NCBI RefSeq assembly: GCF_024172095.1
Contig: NZ_JAMZDX010000002.1
Span: forward strand, 868,001 to 932,000
Reading direction: 5' to 3'
Length of the DNA stretch: 64,000 bases
Source of the DNA: Kitasatospora cinereorecta
GTDB taxonomy: Bacteria; Actinomycetota; Actinomycetes; Streptomycetales; Streptomycetaceae
Both the position numbers and the translations under genes were made by a program. Positions 26,058-33,449 of this stretch are shown here, one piece after another; the first letter of the stretch is position 1; each line of letters opens with the position of its first letter. The notes under the pieces were generated by a model. The model was not told the origin of the DNA, ran no database searches, and was given only the letters and a program-made list of their open reading frames with translations.

Positions 26058-26705
26058 TCAGAGCAGGGTGCGCCAGTAGTACCAGAAGCGGTTGAGGATG
26101 AGGAGGGCGATCACCAGGTACCAGAGGGCGGGGGCGATCCATTGGAGGCCGCGGGTGCGGGCGAGCCAGTGGGGGGTGGGGAGGACGCCGGTGCGGAGGT
26201 TGTGGAGGGTGGTGTACCAGAAGAGGGGGAAGACGACGGCCCAGACGACCATGCAGTAGGGGCAGAGGGCGCCGATCTGGTAGAGGGCCTGGTTGATCAG
26301 CCAGACCACGAAGCCGACGCCGAGCAGGCTGCCGGCCTGGAGGCCGAGCCAGAACCAGCGGCGGTAGGCGGCGCCGGCGAGCGCTCCCGCCCCGATCGCG
26401 GTGATCGCGCCGAAGGCGGCGAGGCCGATCAGCGAGTTGGGGAAGCCGAAGGCCTCGGCCTGCGGGGTCTGCATGACCGAGCCGCAGCTGATGATCGGGT
26501 TGATGTTGCAGCTCGGCCGGTAGCCGGGGTTCTGCAGCAGCCGGATCTTGTCGAAGGTCAGCACGGCCGAGGCCGCGAGGCCCAGCAGGCCGCCGATCAG
26601 GAGCAGCCAGGCGTACGGGCGGCTCGGGGCGACCGGGCCGGCCGGGGTGGCGGGCGTGCCGGGGGTGACCGGGGCGTTCGGTGCGAGCGGGGCGGAGGCG
26701 CTCAT
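26058..26705 (-). CDS. Vitamin K epoxide reductase (VKOR)-family membrane protein
   Basis: This 215-aa integral membrane protein has five hydrophobic segments. The periplasm-side loop contains the cysteine pair CNINPIISC (about 65-73), and the quinone-side redox centre is CPYC (about 147-150), the layout of bacterial VKOR homologues. They reoxidise DsbA-like proteins and pass electrons to menaquinone. The first 30 residues are Pro/Ala-rich and cytoplasmic. Its ATG (26703-26705) lies only two bases after the stop of the DsbA-like gene upstream, so both are made together as a disulfide-forming pair, as in other actinobacteria. Confidence 0.93.
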   Translation of the reverse strand: MSASAPLAPNAPVTPGTPATPAGPVAPSRPYAWLLLIGGLLGLAASAVLTFDKIRLLQNPGYRPSCNINPIISCGSVMQTPQAEAFGFPNSLIGLAAFGAITAIGAGALAGAAYRRWFWLGLQAGSLLGVGFVVWLINQALYQIGALCPYCMVVWAVVFPLFWYTTLHNLRTGVLPTPHWLARTRGLQWIAPALWYLVIALLILNRFWYYWRTLL

Positions 26706-26707
26706 GG

Positions 26708-27529
26708 TCAGCCGCCGATCGTCTGGCGGATCAGGGCGGTGTACTTGTCGGCGGCGAGCGGGGCGCCGTCCTGGCCGAAGACGTTGAGCTGCTTGCCGTC
26801 CAGGACCACGGTCGGGGTGCCGCGGACGCCGCTCTTGTTGAACGCGGCGGCGACCTTGTCGGCCCACGGCCGGTAGGTGCCCTCGGTGACGGCCTTGGTG
26901 AAGGCGTCGGTCTTCAGGCCGGGCACCTGGTCGGCGAGCTGGAGGATGCGGTTGACGTCGCCGAAGCCGTCCTGGCGCTCCTCCGGCTGGTTGGCGTAGA
27001 GCACGTCGTGGAACTGCTTGAACTTGTCCACGCCCTCGTTGAGCGCGGCGCCGGCCGCGGCGAGCGCGGTGCGCGAGCCCTGGCCGCCGAGGTTGTTGTC
27101 GAGGAACGCGGCCAGGTGGTACTCGATCTTGTAGGTGCCGTCGTCGGCGAGCTGCTGGACCGCCTTGCCGGAGGAGCTCTCCAGGTGCTGGCAGATCGGG
27201 CAGCGGAAGTCCTCGTAGACCTGGAGGGTGTGCTTGGCGTCCGGGTTGCCGTAGACCACGACGGTGCCGTCCGGGCCGGAGGTGTTGGCCGGGGTGACCA
27301 CGGTGGTGGGGACCGGGCCGGCGGCGGGGGTGGAGCTGCCGTTGCCGTCGGCGGTGGAGATGGCGAGCGCGGCGCCGCCGGCGACCACGGCGACGACCGC
27401 CAGGACGGAGCCGCCGATCACGGCGCGGCGGCGAACGGTCGCCCGCTGGGCCTCGCGGCGCTGCGCCTCCTGGAGCCGCTCGCGGGCGGACTGGGCGGGC
27501 TTGGTGGACTGGTTGGGCTGCGTGGTCAT
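26708..27529 (-). CDS. Membrane-anchored DsbA-like thioredoxin-fold oxidoreductase
   Basis: This 273-aa protein starts at ATG 27527-27529 (MTTQPNQSTKPAQ) behind GAGGAG. A charged cytoplasmic N-terminus (1-36) is followed by a membrane anchor (about 38-58) and a Ser/Thr/Pro linker. The DsbA-like domain (about 88-273) has the active site in FRCPICQHLE (CPIC, about 129-132) and the cis-proline loop RGTPTVVLDG (about 235). It would oxidise thiols of secreted proteins outside the membrane. The VKOR gene two bases downstream is its likely recycling partner. The membrane protein gene 114 bases upstream may share the transcript. Confidence 0.93.
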   Translation of the reverse strand: MTTQPNQSTKPAQSARERLQEAQRREAQRATVRRRAVIGGSVLAVVAVVAGGAALAISTADGNGSSTPAAGPVPTTVVTPANTSGPDGTVVVYGNPDAKHTLQVYEDFRCPICQHLESSSGKAVQQLADDGTYKIEYHLAAFLDNNLGGQGSRTALAAAGAALNEGVDKFKQFHDVLYANQPEERQDGFGDVNRILQLADQVPGLKTDAFTKAVTEGTYRPWADKVAAAFNKSGVRGTPTVVLDGKQLNVFGQDGAPLAADKYTALIRQTIGG

Positions 27530-27643
27530 GATCCGTCGACTCCTCGACGTACGGGCGCGCGCGGCGCGGCCTCGTACGGATGAAGGGAAAGGTGGGCTGG
27601 CGGAATCGCCGCCGACGGTCCCCGGGTCGTTCGAGGGACGGTG

Positions 27644-28288
27644 TCAGCAGGCGAGCGCGAGAGCCGGCGGACCGCGCCGTGGCGCGGGAGTGAGGAGAAC
27701 GGCCTGCGGCCGCAGGGCGGCCTCCGCGCGCTCGGGCGCGGGGCGCAGCGCGGCGGGGCAGGCCGGGACCGCGGAGAGCAGCAGGGCCCGCCACGGCGCG
27801 GGGAGCAGCGAGTGCAGGGCGCGGACGGCTTCGCCGACGCCGGTCAGCGCCGCCTGGCCGAGCCGCAGCCAGGCGGCGGCGACCAGGGCCAGTACCAGGT
27901 GGACGGCCAGCACCAGCAGCTGCAGGCTGCCGGTCGAGCGGCCGGTCCAGTCGGCGAACAGCGAACTGCCGCCGACCGAGTCACCGCCGCAGACGAGGAG
28001 GTTCACCCCGTGCGACGGGGCGGCGGTGGTACAGGCGTCCTGGCCGAGGTTGAAGACCGTGTTCAGCAGCAGTTCGACCGGTACCAGCACGGCCGAGACC
28101 TGGAGGAAACGGTGGCGGGCGCCGTCCAGGACCAGCGCCAGCAGGAAGACCGCGAGCGAGGCGGCGGCCACCAGGGTGAGCGGCAGCGCCCGCCCGGTGA
28201 TCACGACCTGGCCCAGCGCGGCCAGCGGCACGGCGAGCGCGGTGAACACCGCGGCCCGCAGGGCCCTGGTCGCACGGTTGTCGGTCAT
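27644..28288 (-). CDS. Hypothetical multi-pass membrane protein
   Basis: This 214-aa protein starts at ATG 28286-28288 (MTDNRATRALRAAV). No strong ribosome site is visible, so a nearby alternative start is possible. It has about four hydrophobic segments (roughly 10-30, 33-55, 60-80 and 118-140). Between the third and fourth lies an external loop with two cysteines (DACTTAAPSHGVNLLVCGGD). The C-terminus is Pro/Arg-rich and ends in a single Cys. I do not recognise a family. It is transcribed toward the DsbA/VKOR pair, and the loop cysteines would suit a substrate of that pair, though this is inference. It diverges from the CHAD gene, sharing a promoter region of about 180 bases. Confidence 0.65.
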   Translation of the reverse strand: MTDNRATRALRAAVFTALAVPLAALGQVVITGRALPLTLVAAASLAVFLLALVLDGARHRFLQVSAVLVPVELLLNTVFNLGQDACTTAAPSHGVNLLVCGGDSVGGSSLFADWTGRSTGSLQLLVLAVHLVLALVAAAWLRLGQAALTGVGEAVRALHSLLPAPWRALLLSAVPACPAALRPAPERAEAALRPQAVLLTPAPRRGPPALALAC

Positions 28289-28465
28289 GGTTTCGGAGTA
28301 TGCCACGGGAGGGGTGGCCGGGACGAGAACACGGACGGGTGGGTGAGGGAGACCACCCCGAGACCGACCTGGGAGGCCGCCGCTGCCCCTGGCCCTGAAC
28401 GGTCGGCGCTGCCTGGCGGGGCCGAGGCGCGGGCATACGCTGGAAGCGGCGAGAGGTGGGTGGCC

Positions 28466-29323
28466 GTGGCGCGCAAGGTCAAGGGGACGGCAGGAACGGT
28501 GCTGGCCGCGCGGATCCGCGAGCAGGTCGACCAGATCACCGAGCTGGACCGGGCCGTCCGCGCCGACGAGGCCGATGCCGTGCACCGGATGAGGGTCGCC
28601 TCCCGCCGGCTGCGCAGCGCCCTGCGTTCCTACCGGGGACTGCTCGACGGTGACCCGGCGCCGGTGGTGGAGGAGCTGCGGTGGTTCGGCGGCGCCCTCG
28701 GGCACGCCCGTGACAGCGAGGTGCTGGCCGAACGGCTGCTCGCCCAGGCCCGTGACCTCCCGGCCGACGGCGGACGCGACGCCGTCGTCGCTGACCTCAC
28801 CCGCTGGGCCGAGCGGCAGCAGCGGCAGGCCCGGCCCGAGGTGATGGCGGTCCTCGACAGCCCCCGGTACCAGCTGCTCGTCGAGACCCTCGCCGAACTC
28901 GCCGCCGACCCGCCGCTCGGCCCCCGCGCAGAACGTCCCGCCGGGCCGGAACTCACCCGTACGCTGCGCCGCGAACGGCGGCGGACCGACGACCGGATCC
29001 GCGCCGCCCGGAGCGCCGAGCCGGGCGAGGCGGTCGAGTCGGCCCTGCACGCGGCCCGCAAGGCGGCCAAGCGGGCGCGGTACGCCGGTGAGGCGGCGGG
29101 GCCCGCGGCGTCCGACTTCACCGAGCGGATGAAGACGCTGCAGGACCTGCTCGGGCGGCACCAGGACGCGGTGGTCGCGGCGGCCGAGGTGCGGGTGCTG
29201 TCCGACGGGGGGTTCGGCTACGGGGTGCTGTACGGCCGGCAGGTGGAGGAGGCGGCGCAGATCCGAGCGCAGCTGCCCGAGGCGTGGCGGGCGGTGAAGG
29301 GCAAGCCGCAGCGGCTGCGCTGA
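28466..29323 (+). CDS. CHAD-domain protein (polyphosphate-associated)
   Basis: The GTG at 28466 (VARKVKGTAG) is preferred over the in-frame GTG six bases earlier because GAGAGG lies at better spacing. The 285-aa protein is one CHAD domain of conserved helices: DAVHRMRVASRRLRSALRSY (about 38-57), GGALGHARDSEV, ALHAARKAAKRARYAGE and LQDLLGRHQDAV. The invariant His and clustered Arg/Lys residues form the basic pore that binds inorganic polyphosphate, and CHAD proteins localise to polyphosphate granules. No CYTH (triphosphatase) domain is fused or adjacent, so this is a stand-alone CHAD protein. Confidence 0.9.
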   Translation: MARKVKGTAGTVLAARIREQVDQITELDRAVRADEADAVHRMRVASRRLRSALRSYRGLLDGDPAPVVEELRWFGGALGHARDSEVLAERLLAQARDLPADGGRDAVVADLTRWAERQQRQARPEVMAVLDSPRYQLLVETLAELAADPPLGPRAERPAGPELTRTLRRERRRTDDRIRAARSAEPGEAVESALHAARKAAKRARYAGEAAGPAASDFTERMKTLQDLLGRHQDAVVAAAEVRVLSDGGFGYGVLYGRQVEEAAQIRAQLPEAWRAVKGKPQRLR

Positions 29324-29347
29324 GCGGGAGGGCCGACCGCGTGGGGG

Positions 29348-30079
29348 TCAGCCGAGGCTGAGGCCGGCGGTGCGGGCGGCGGTGGCGAGCAGGTGGTCGA
29401 GCATCTGCGGGGTGAGGCGGCCGGTGTAGGTGTTGCGGGGGCTGACGTGGAAGCAGCCGAAGAGGTGGAGCGGTGGGCCGTCGTCGCGGGCGGGGAGGGT
29501 GACGTGGGTGCCGTGGCCGAAGGCGGGGCGGGGGCGCGGGACGTCCCAGCCGGCCGCGTCGAGGGCGGGGAGCAGCGACTGCCAGGCGAAGCCGCCGAGG
29601 GCGACGACGGCGCGGACGGTGGGGCGGAGCAGTTCGAGTTCGCGGACGATCCAGGGCCGACAGGTGTCGCGTTCGGCGGTGGTGGGCCGGTTGTCCGGCG
29701 GGCAGCACCGCACCGGGTCGGTGATCCGTACGCCGTGCAGGCGCATGCCGTCGTCCCGCCAGGTGGCGTGCGGCTGGGAGGCGAGGCCGAGACCGTGCAG
29801 GGCGGCGTACAGCAGGTCGCCGGAGGGGTCGCCGGTGAAGATCCGGCCGGTGCGGTTGGCGCCGTGGGCGGCGGGGGCGAGGCCGACCAGGACCAGGGGG
29901 GCGTCGACGGGGCCGAAGCCGGGGACGGGGCGGGCCCAGTAGTCCTGGCCCAGGTAGGCGCGGCGCTTGGTGCGGGCGGCCTCCTCGCGCCAGGCGACCA
30001 GCCGGGGGCAGTCGCGGCAGTCGACCACCAGGGCGTCGAGCTCGGCGAGGCTGCGGGTGGCCGCGGCGCGGTGTTCCAT
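29348..30079 (-). CDS. Uracil-DNA glycosylase, type 5 (UdgB-like)
   Basis: This 243-aa protein removes uracil, and in family 5 also other deaminated bases, from DNA. Motif A is GLAPAAHGANRTGR (about 65-78), with GDPSGD shortly after, and motif B is CFHVSPRNTYTGRL near residue 210. Iron-sulfur ligands are visible as CRDC (about 21-24), CCPPDNR and ERDTCRPW, four positions for a [4Fe-4S] cluster. The ATG at 30077-30079 gives MEHRAAATRS. The lack of Asp/Asn in motif A (GLAPAAHG) distinguishes type 5 from type 4 enzymes. It converges with the CHAD gene, stops 24 bases apart. Confidence 0.92.
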   Translation of the reverse strand: MEHRAAATRSLAELDALVVDCRDCPRLVAWREEAARTKRRAYLGQDYWARPVPGFGPVDAPLVLVGLAPAAHGANRTGRIFTGDPSGDLLYAALHGLGLASQPHATWRDDGMRLHGVRITDPVRCCPPDNRPTTAERDTCRPWIVRELELLRPTVRAVVALGGFAWQSLLPALDAAGWDVPRPRPAFGHGTHVTLPARDDGPPLHLFGCFHVSPRNTYTGRLTPQMLDHLLATAARTAGLSLG

Positions 30080-30212
30080 GCCGCCGATCGTAGGCGGAGG
30101 GTGCGGCCGGCCGCGGGTGTTCGTGTCCGTCGGCGGCGGGCGTTCGCGGAGTAGCGTGGAGGTACGGGCCCGGAACGGGTCCGTGGCGGTTCTGCCCGAC
30201 CGAGGTGACGCG

Positions 30213-31172
30213 ATGATCGTGATCGACGCAATCGTGGCGGCGGTGCTGGTGCTGGCCGTGTACGCCGGGCTGAGTGTCCGGACGGTGCAGCAGTTCCAGC
30301 GCGGGGTCGTCTTCCGGTTCGGCCGGGTGGTGGACCAGATCCGGGGTCCGGGGCTGACCCGGATCATCCCGGTGGCCGACCGGCTGTACAAGGTGAACGT
30401 GCAGATCGTGACGATGCCGATCCCCGCCCAGGAGGGCATCACCCGCGACAACGTCACGGTGCGGGTCGACGCGGTGGTGTACTTCAAGGTGGTCGACCCG
30501 GTGAAGGCGATCGTCAACGTGCAGGACTACAAGTTCGCGATGTCGCAGGTCGCGCAGACCTCGCTGCGCTCGATCATCGGCAAGAGCGAGCTGGACGACC
30601 TGCTGGCCAACCGCGAGCCGATCAACCAGGGCCTGGAACTGATGCTGGACAGCCCGGCGCTGGGCTGGGGCATCCAGATCGACCGGGTGGAGATCAAGGA
30701 CGTGGCGCTGCCCGAGTCGATGAAGCGCTCGATGGCCCGGCAGGCCGAGGCGGACCGCGAGCGGCGGGCCAGGATCATCACCGCGGACGGCGAGTACCAG
30801 GCGTCGACCCGGCTGTCGGAGGCGGCGGCGATCATGAGCGCCACCCCGGCGGCACTCCAACTGCGGTTGCTGCAGACGGTGGTGGAGGTCGCGGCGGAGA
30901 AGAACTCGACCCTGGTGCTGCCCTTCCCGGTGGAGTTGCTGCGTTTTCTGGAGAGCGCGACGGAGAAGAACGGGCAGGCCGCGGCGTCGAAGCCGCAGCA
31001 GGTCGAGCAGGTGGAGGCGGTGATCGAGCAGCTGGAACTGCCGTCCCTGGACGAGGTGCTGGCCGCCGATCCGCTGCAGCCGCCGGTCGCCGACCAGCTG
31101 CCGTCCGCGGACGGGAACCCGGTGCGACCGCCGGACGGGAACCCGGTGCAGCCGCCGGCCGACGCGCGGTGA
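30213..31172 (+). CDS. Slipin (SPFH/Band 7 family membrane protein)
   Basis: The ATG at 30213 (MIVIDAIVAAVLVLAVYAG) follows GAGG 7 bases upstream. A single N-terminal membrane segment (2-20) leads into a Band 7/SPFH domain (about 24-200). Hallmarks include QQFQRGVVFRFGRV, RGPGLTRIIPVADR, VDAVVYFKVVDP and TSLRSIIGKSELDDLL. A helical coiled-coil region follows (MKRSMARQAEADRERRARII), and the tail carries a repeated NPVRPPDG/NPVQPPAD motif. Slipins form membrane scaffolds; some are served by NfeD proteins, but none is encoded here. The stop overlaps the frame of the CBS-domain gene that follows, so the two are likely one operon. Confidence 0.93.
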   Translation: MIVIDAIVAAVLVLAVYAGLSVRTVQQFQRGVVFRFGRVVDQIRGPGLTRIIPVADRLYKVNVQIVTMPIPAQEGITRDNVTVRVDAVVYFKVVDPVKAIVNVQDYKFAMSQVAQTSLRSIIGKSELDDLLANREPINQGLELMLDSPALGWGIQIDRVEIKDVALPESMKRSMARQAEADRERRARIITADGEYQASTRLSEAAAIMSATPAALQLRLLQTVVEVAAEKNSTLVLPFPVELLRFLESATEKNGQAAASKPQQVEQVEAVIEQLELPSLDEVLAADPLQPPVADQLPSADGNPVRPPDGNPVQPPADAR

Positions 31173-31252
31173 CCACCGGGGCCCCGGTGGCGGCCCCGGA
31201 CGGCCCGGCCGACGATGGTGGGGGGACCTGCGGGACGTCGGGAGGCCGGACC

Positions 31253-31675
31253 ATGACCACTGCCGGAGAGATCATGCACCCGGGGGCGGAGTGCATCGGA
31301 GACCAGGAGACCCTCGCCGACGCGGCCCGGATCATGCGGGAGCGCGACGTCGGGGCGCTGCCGATCTGCGGGGAGAACCAGAAGCTGCTGGGCATCCTCA
31401 CCGACCGGGACATCGTGTTGAAGTGCGTCGCCGAGGGACGCGACCCGAACACCGTCAAGGCGATCGAACTGGCCCTGGGCCGTCCGATGGTGATTGAGGA
31501 GGACGAGGACGCCGAGCTGGTGCTCGAGGTCATGGAGAAGAACATGGTCCGGCGGCTCCCGGTGATCAACCACCCGGACCACAAGCTGGTCGGCATGATC
31601 AGCGAGGCCGACATCGCCCGGCACATGCCGCAGGAGCGGGTGGCCGAGTTCGTCTCCGCGATCTGCGCGGAGTGA
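31253..31675 (+). CDS. Two-CBS-domain protein (Hrp1-like)
   Basis: The ATG at 31253 (MTTAGEIMHPGAEC) is chosen because GGGAGG lies 7 bases upstream and the protein then starts as its family does; an upstream GTG at 31169 overlapping the slipin stop would add 28 low-complexity residues. The 140-aa protein is a tandem pair of CBS domains: IMHPGAECIGDQETLADAAR to LGILTDRDIV, then RPMVIEEDEDAELVLEVM to LVGMISEADIAR. Such pairs bind adenine nucleotides; the mycobacterial homologue Hrp1 belongs to the dormancy regulon. No effector domain is attached. Linkage to slipin suggests a membrane-stress role, which is inference. Confidence 0.92.
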   Translation: MTTAGEIMHPGAECIGDQETLADAARIMRERDVGALPICGENQKLLGILTDRDIVLKCVAEGRDPNTVKAIELALGRPMVIEEDEDAELVLEVMEKNMVRRLPVINHPDHKLVGMISEADIARHMPQERVAEFVSAICAE

Positions 31676-31714
31676 GGCGGAGTGAGGCCGGGGTTGATCG
31701 GGACGGGCTGACGG

Positions 31715-31743
31715 CGGGGCGCAGGACGTGGTCCGGCGCCCCG
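31715..31743. terminator. Hairpin between convergent CBS and SGNH genes
   Basis: CGGGGCGC (31715-31722) and GCGCCCCG (31736-31743) form an 8-bp perfect stem with a 13-base loop midway between two converging stop codons. It is probably a bidirectional terminator. Confidence 0.65.
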
Positions 31744-31765
31744 CACGGGCGTGCCCGGGGAGCGG

Positions 31766-32725
31766 TCAGAGTTCGGCCAGGAACGTGTCGGCGATGACCT
31801 GGTAGCCGGTGTCGTTGGCGTGGATGTCGCCGCGGGCCATGTTGGTCCACTGCATGATGCGGGCCACGTTGAGCGGCACCTGCGTGCCGCCCAGCGGGAC
31901 CATCGGGAGGAAGGCGTTGGTGGCGAACGCGGCGCCGACGTCCGCGGTGGGCACGTGGTGGGCGGCGTCCACCCGGTCGATGGTCGCGTTGAGCGCGTCC
32001 GCCAGCGGGACCGACAGGGTGGCCAGCGCCCTGCCCTGGTCGCCGGTCAACCAGGCGGCCAGGAACGGGTCGTAGAGGTTCATCCCGACGATCCGGGTGT
32101 GCGGTCCGGCGGCGGACCGCAGTTCGCCGAGGATCCGGTCCAGGTCGCGGTCGACGGCGGCGATGCCGTTGACGGCGCACGGCAGGTTCAGCTGCCCGCC
32201 GGAGGCGCAGCCGTCGACGTTGTTGGCGCCGATGTCGATGGTCACCACGACCCGGTCCTTGCGGTGCGCCTTGAGGTAGGAGACCGCCGCGGCCAGCTGG
32301 GAGCCCGCGTACGGGTGGGGGTAGGGGCAGCCGCCGTGGATCATGGTGCCGGTGTCCTCGCCGGGGCAGCCGAGGTCGGTGAAGGAGAACGGCCGGCCGG
32401 CCGCCTCCGCCCGGTCGCCGAGGGTGCGGGCGAGGTCCTGGGCGTAGCCGCGACCGACCACGTGGCCGCCGCCCGGGGTGGACTGGTAGCCGGCCGCGAG
32501 CGAGTCGCCGAGGGCCAGGTAGTGGGTGGCGGGATGGTTGCGCGCGGACTCGGCCGAGGCGGCCGAGGCGGGGGTGGCGGTCGCCAGGCCGAGCGCGGAC
32601 GCGGTCAGGACCGCGGCGGCCAGCAGGCGGCCGGGGCGTCGGCTGCGGCCCGTCCGGGCGGGGGCGGTTCCAACGGCGGGGCCGGTGGGTCTGGCGGGGG
32701 TGGATGCGGGCACGGCGGTGGGCAT
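31766..32725 (-). CDS. Secreted SGNH/GDSL-type esterase or lipase
   Basis: The ATG at 32723-32725 (MPTAVPASTPARP) follows TGGAGG. A long basic signal peptide (RSRRPGRLLAAAVLTASA, cleavage near ASA, about residue 55) starts this 319-aa protein. Block I is YLALGDSLAAGY, with the nucleophile Ser near 76. Gly and Asn of blocks II and III follow (DIGANNVDG), and GDIHANDTGY holds the Asp/His of block V. Two or three cysteine pairs (LGCPGED, GGCPYPHP, DGCASGG, LPCAV) fit the disulfide-bonded streptomycete SGNH lipases. It acts on extracellular esters; the substrate cannot be told from sequence. Confidence 0.92.
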   Translation of the reverse strand: MPTAVPASTPARPTGPAVGTAPARTGRSRRPGRLLAAAVLTASALGLATATPASAASAESARNHPATHYLALGDSLAAGYQSTPGGGHVVGRGYAQDLARTLGDRAEAAGRPFSFTDLGCPGEDTGTMIHGGCPYPHPYAGSQLAAAVSYLKAHRKDRVVVTIDIGANNVDGCASGGQLNLPCAVNGIAAVDRDLDRILGELRSAAGPHTRIVGMNLYDPFLAAWLTGDQGRALATLSVPLADALNATIDRVDAAHHVPTADVGAAFATNAFLPMVPLGGTQVPLNVARIMQWTNMARGDIHANDTGYQVIADTFLAEL

Positions 32726-32874
32726 GCGGCCTCCAAGTAGGGCCGGCCGGTGGGTGGTTCGGCTCGGCCCGGTGAGGCTACTGCGCGGTACGCCGCGCCC
32801 GACAGGGGTCGGACACGGGCAAACCGGAGCGGGCAAACGGGAGCGGGTCGACGGCGCGGGAGTCCGGGGATGGC

Positions 32875-33291
32875 TCAGCCCGGGAAGGCGTACACCGTGG
32901 AGGCCTGCGCGGCCGGCTCGTCGGCGCCCTCGGCGGTCATGGTGACGTCCACGAAGGCCAGGCGTCGGCCGAGCTTGGTCACCCGGGCGCACACCAGCAC
33001 GTCGGCGCCCACCACCGCGCGCTGGAAGCTGGTGGACTGCTGGATGGTGGTCATCGGGCCGAAGCCGCCGAGCGCCGCCGAGAGCGCGACCACGGTCGCG
33101 GTGTCGGCCGCCGCCATCAGCGCCTGACCGGACAGGCCGCCGCCCTCCCGGGCCAGTTGGTCGGACCAGGGCAGGCGCAGCACCGCGTGCCGCTCGCCGG
33201 TCTCGGTCACCGACAGCCCGAGCGCCTGTACCCAGGGCGCGAAGTTGTCCGCCAGAATCTTGTCCGCCTCGACGGTGGTGAGAGTCGCCAT
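32875..33291 (-). CDS. Hotdog-fold thioesterase (PaaI-like)
   Basis: This 138-aa protein has the hotdog thioesterase outline. A helix (DNFAPWVQALGL) is followed by RHAVLRLPWSDQLARE, then GGGLSGQALMAAADTATVVAL, where Gly and Asp are the usual active-site region, and by beta strands TTIQQSTSFQRAVVGADVL and LAFVDVTMTAEG. PaaI-type enzymes hydrolyse acyl-CoA thioesters. The start ATG 33289-33291 has no strong ribosome site. It diverges from the amidase gene with a candidate operator between them. Confidence 0.85.
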   Translation of the reverse strand: MATLTTVEADKILADNFAPWVQALGLSVTETGERHAVLRLPWSDQLAREGGGLSGQALMAAADTATVVALSAALGGFGPMTTIQQSTSFQRAVVGADVLVCARVTKLGRRLAFVDVTMTAEGADEPAAQASTVYAFPG

Positions 33292-33330
33292 GGCTGGATG
33301 GTAGGGCTCGGCGGGTGCGCCGTCACCGAC

Positions 33331-33350
33331 GTCGACACACCGATGTCGAC
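33331..33350. promoter_or_regulatory. Palindrome between the thioesterase and amidase genes
   Basis: GTCGACA and TGTCGAC are perfect 7-bp inverted arms with a 6-base spacer, 40 bases upstream of the thioesterase start and 100 upstream of the amidase. A TAGACT -10 hexamer for the amidase lies at 33397-33402. The site could be an operator acting on both divergent genes; no regulator gene is directly adjacent. Confidence 0.5.
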
Positions 33351-33449
33351 AGAGCGGGTGCGGGCGGCGGGGGTGTGCGGTGATCGGATCCGGGCTTAGA
33401 CTGCGGCCGCGCAGAGGAGTTACCGGCCGGTAGGAGTGGGGGAGTTCGG

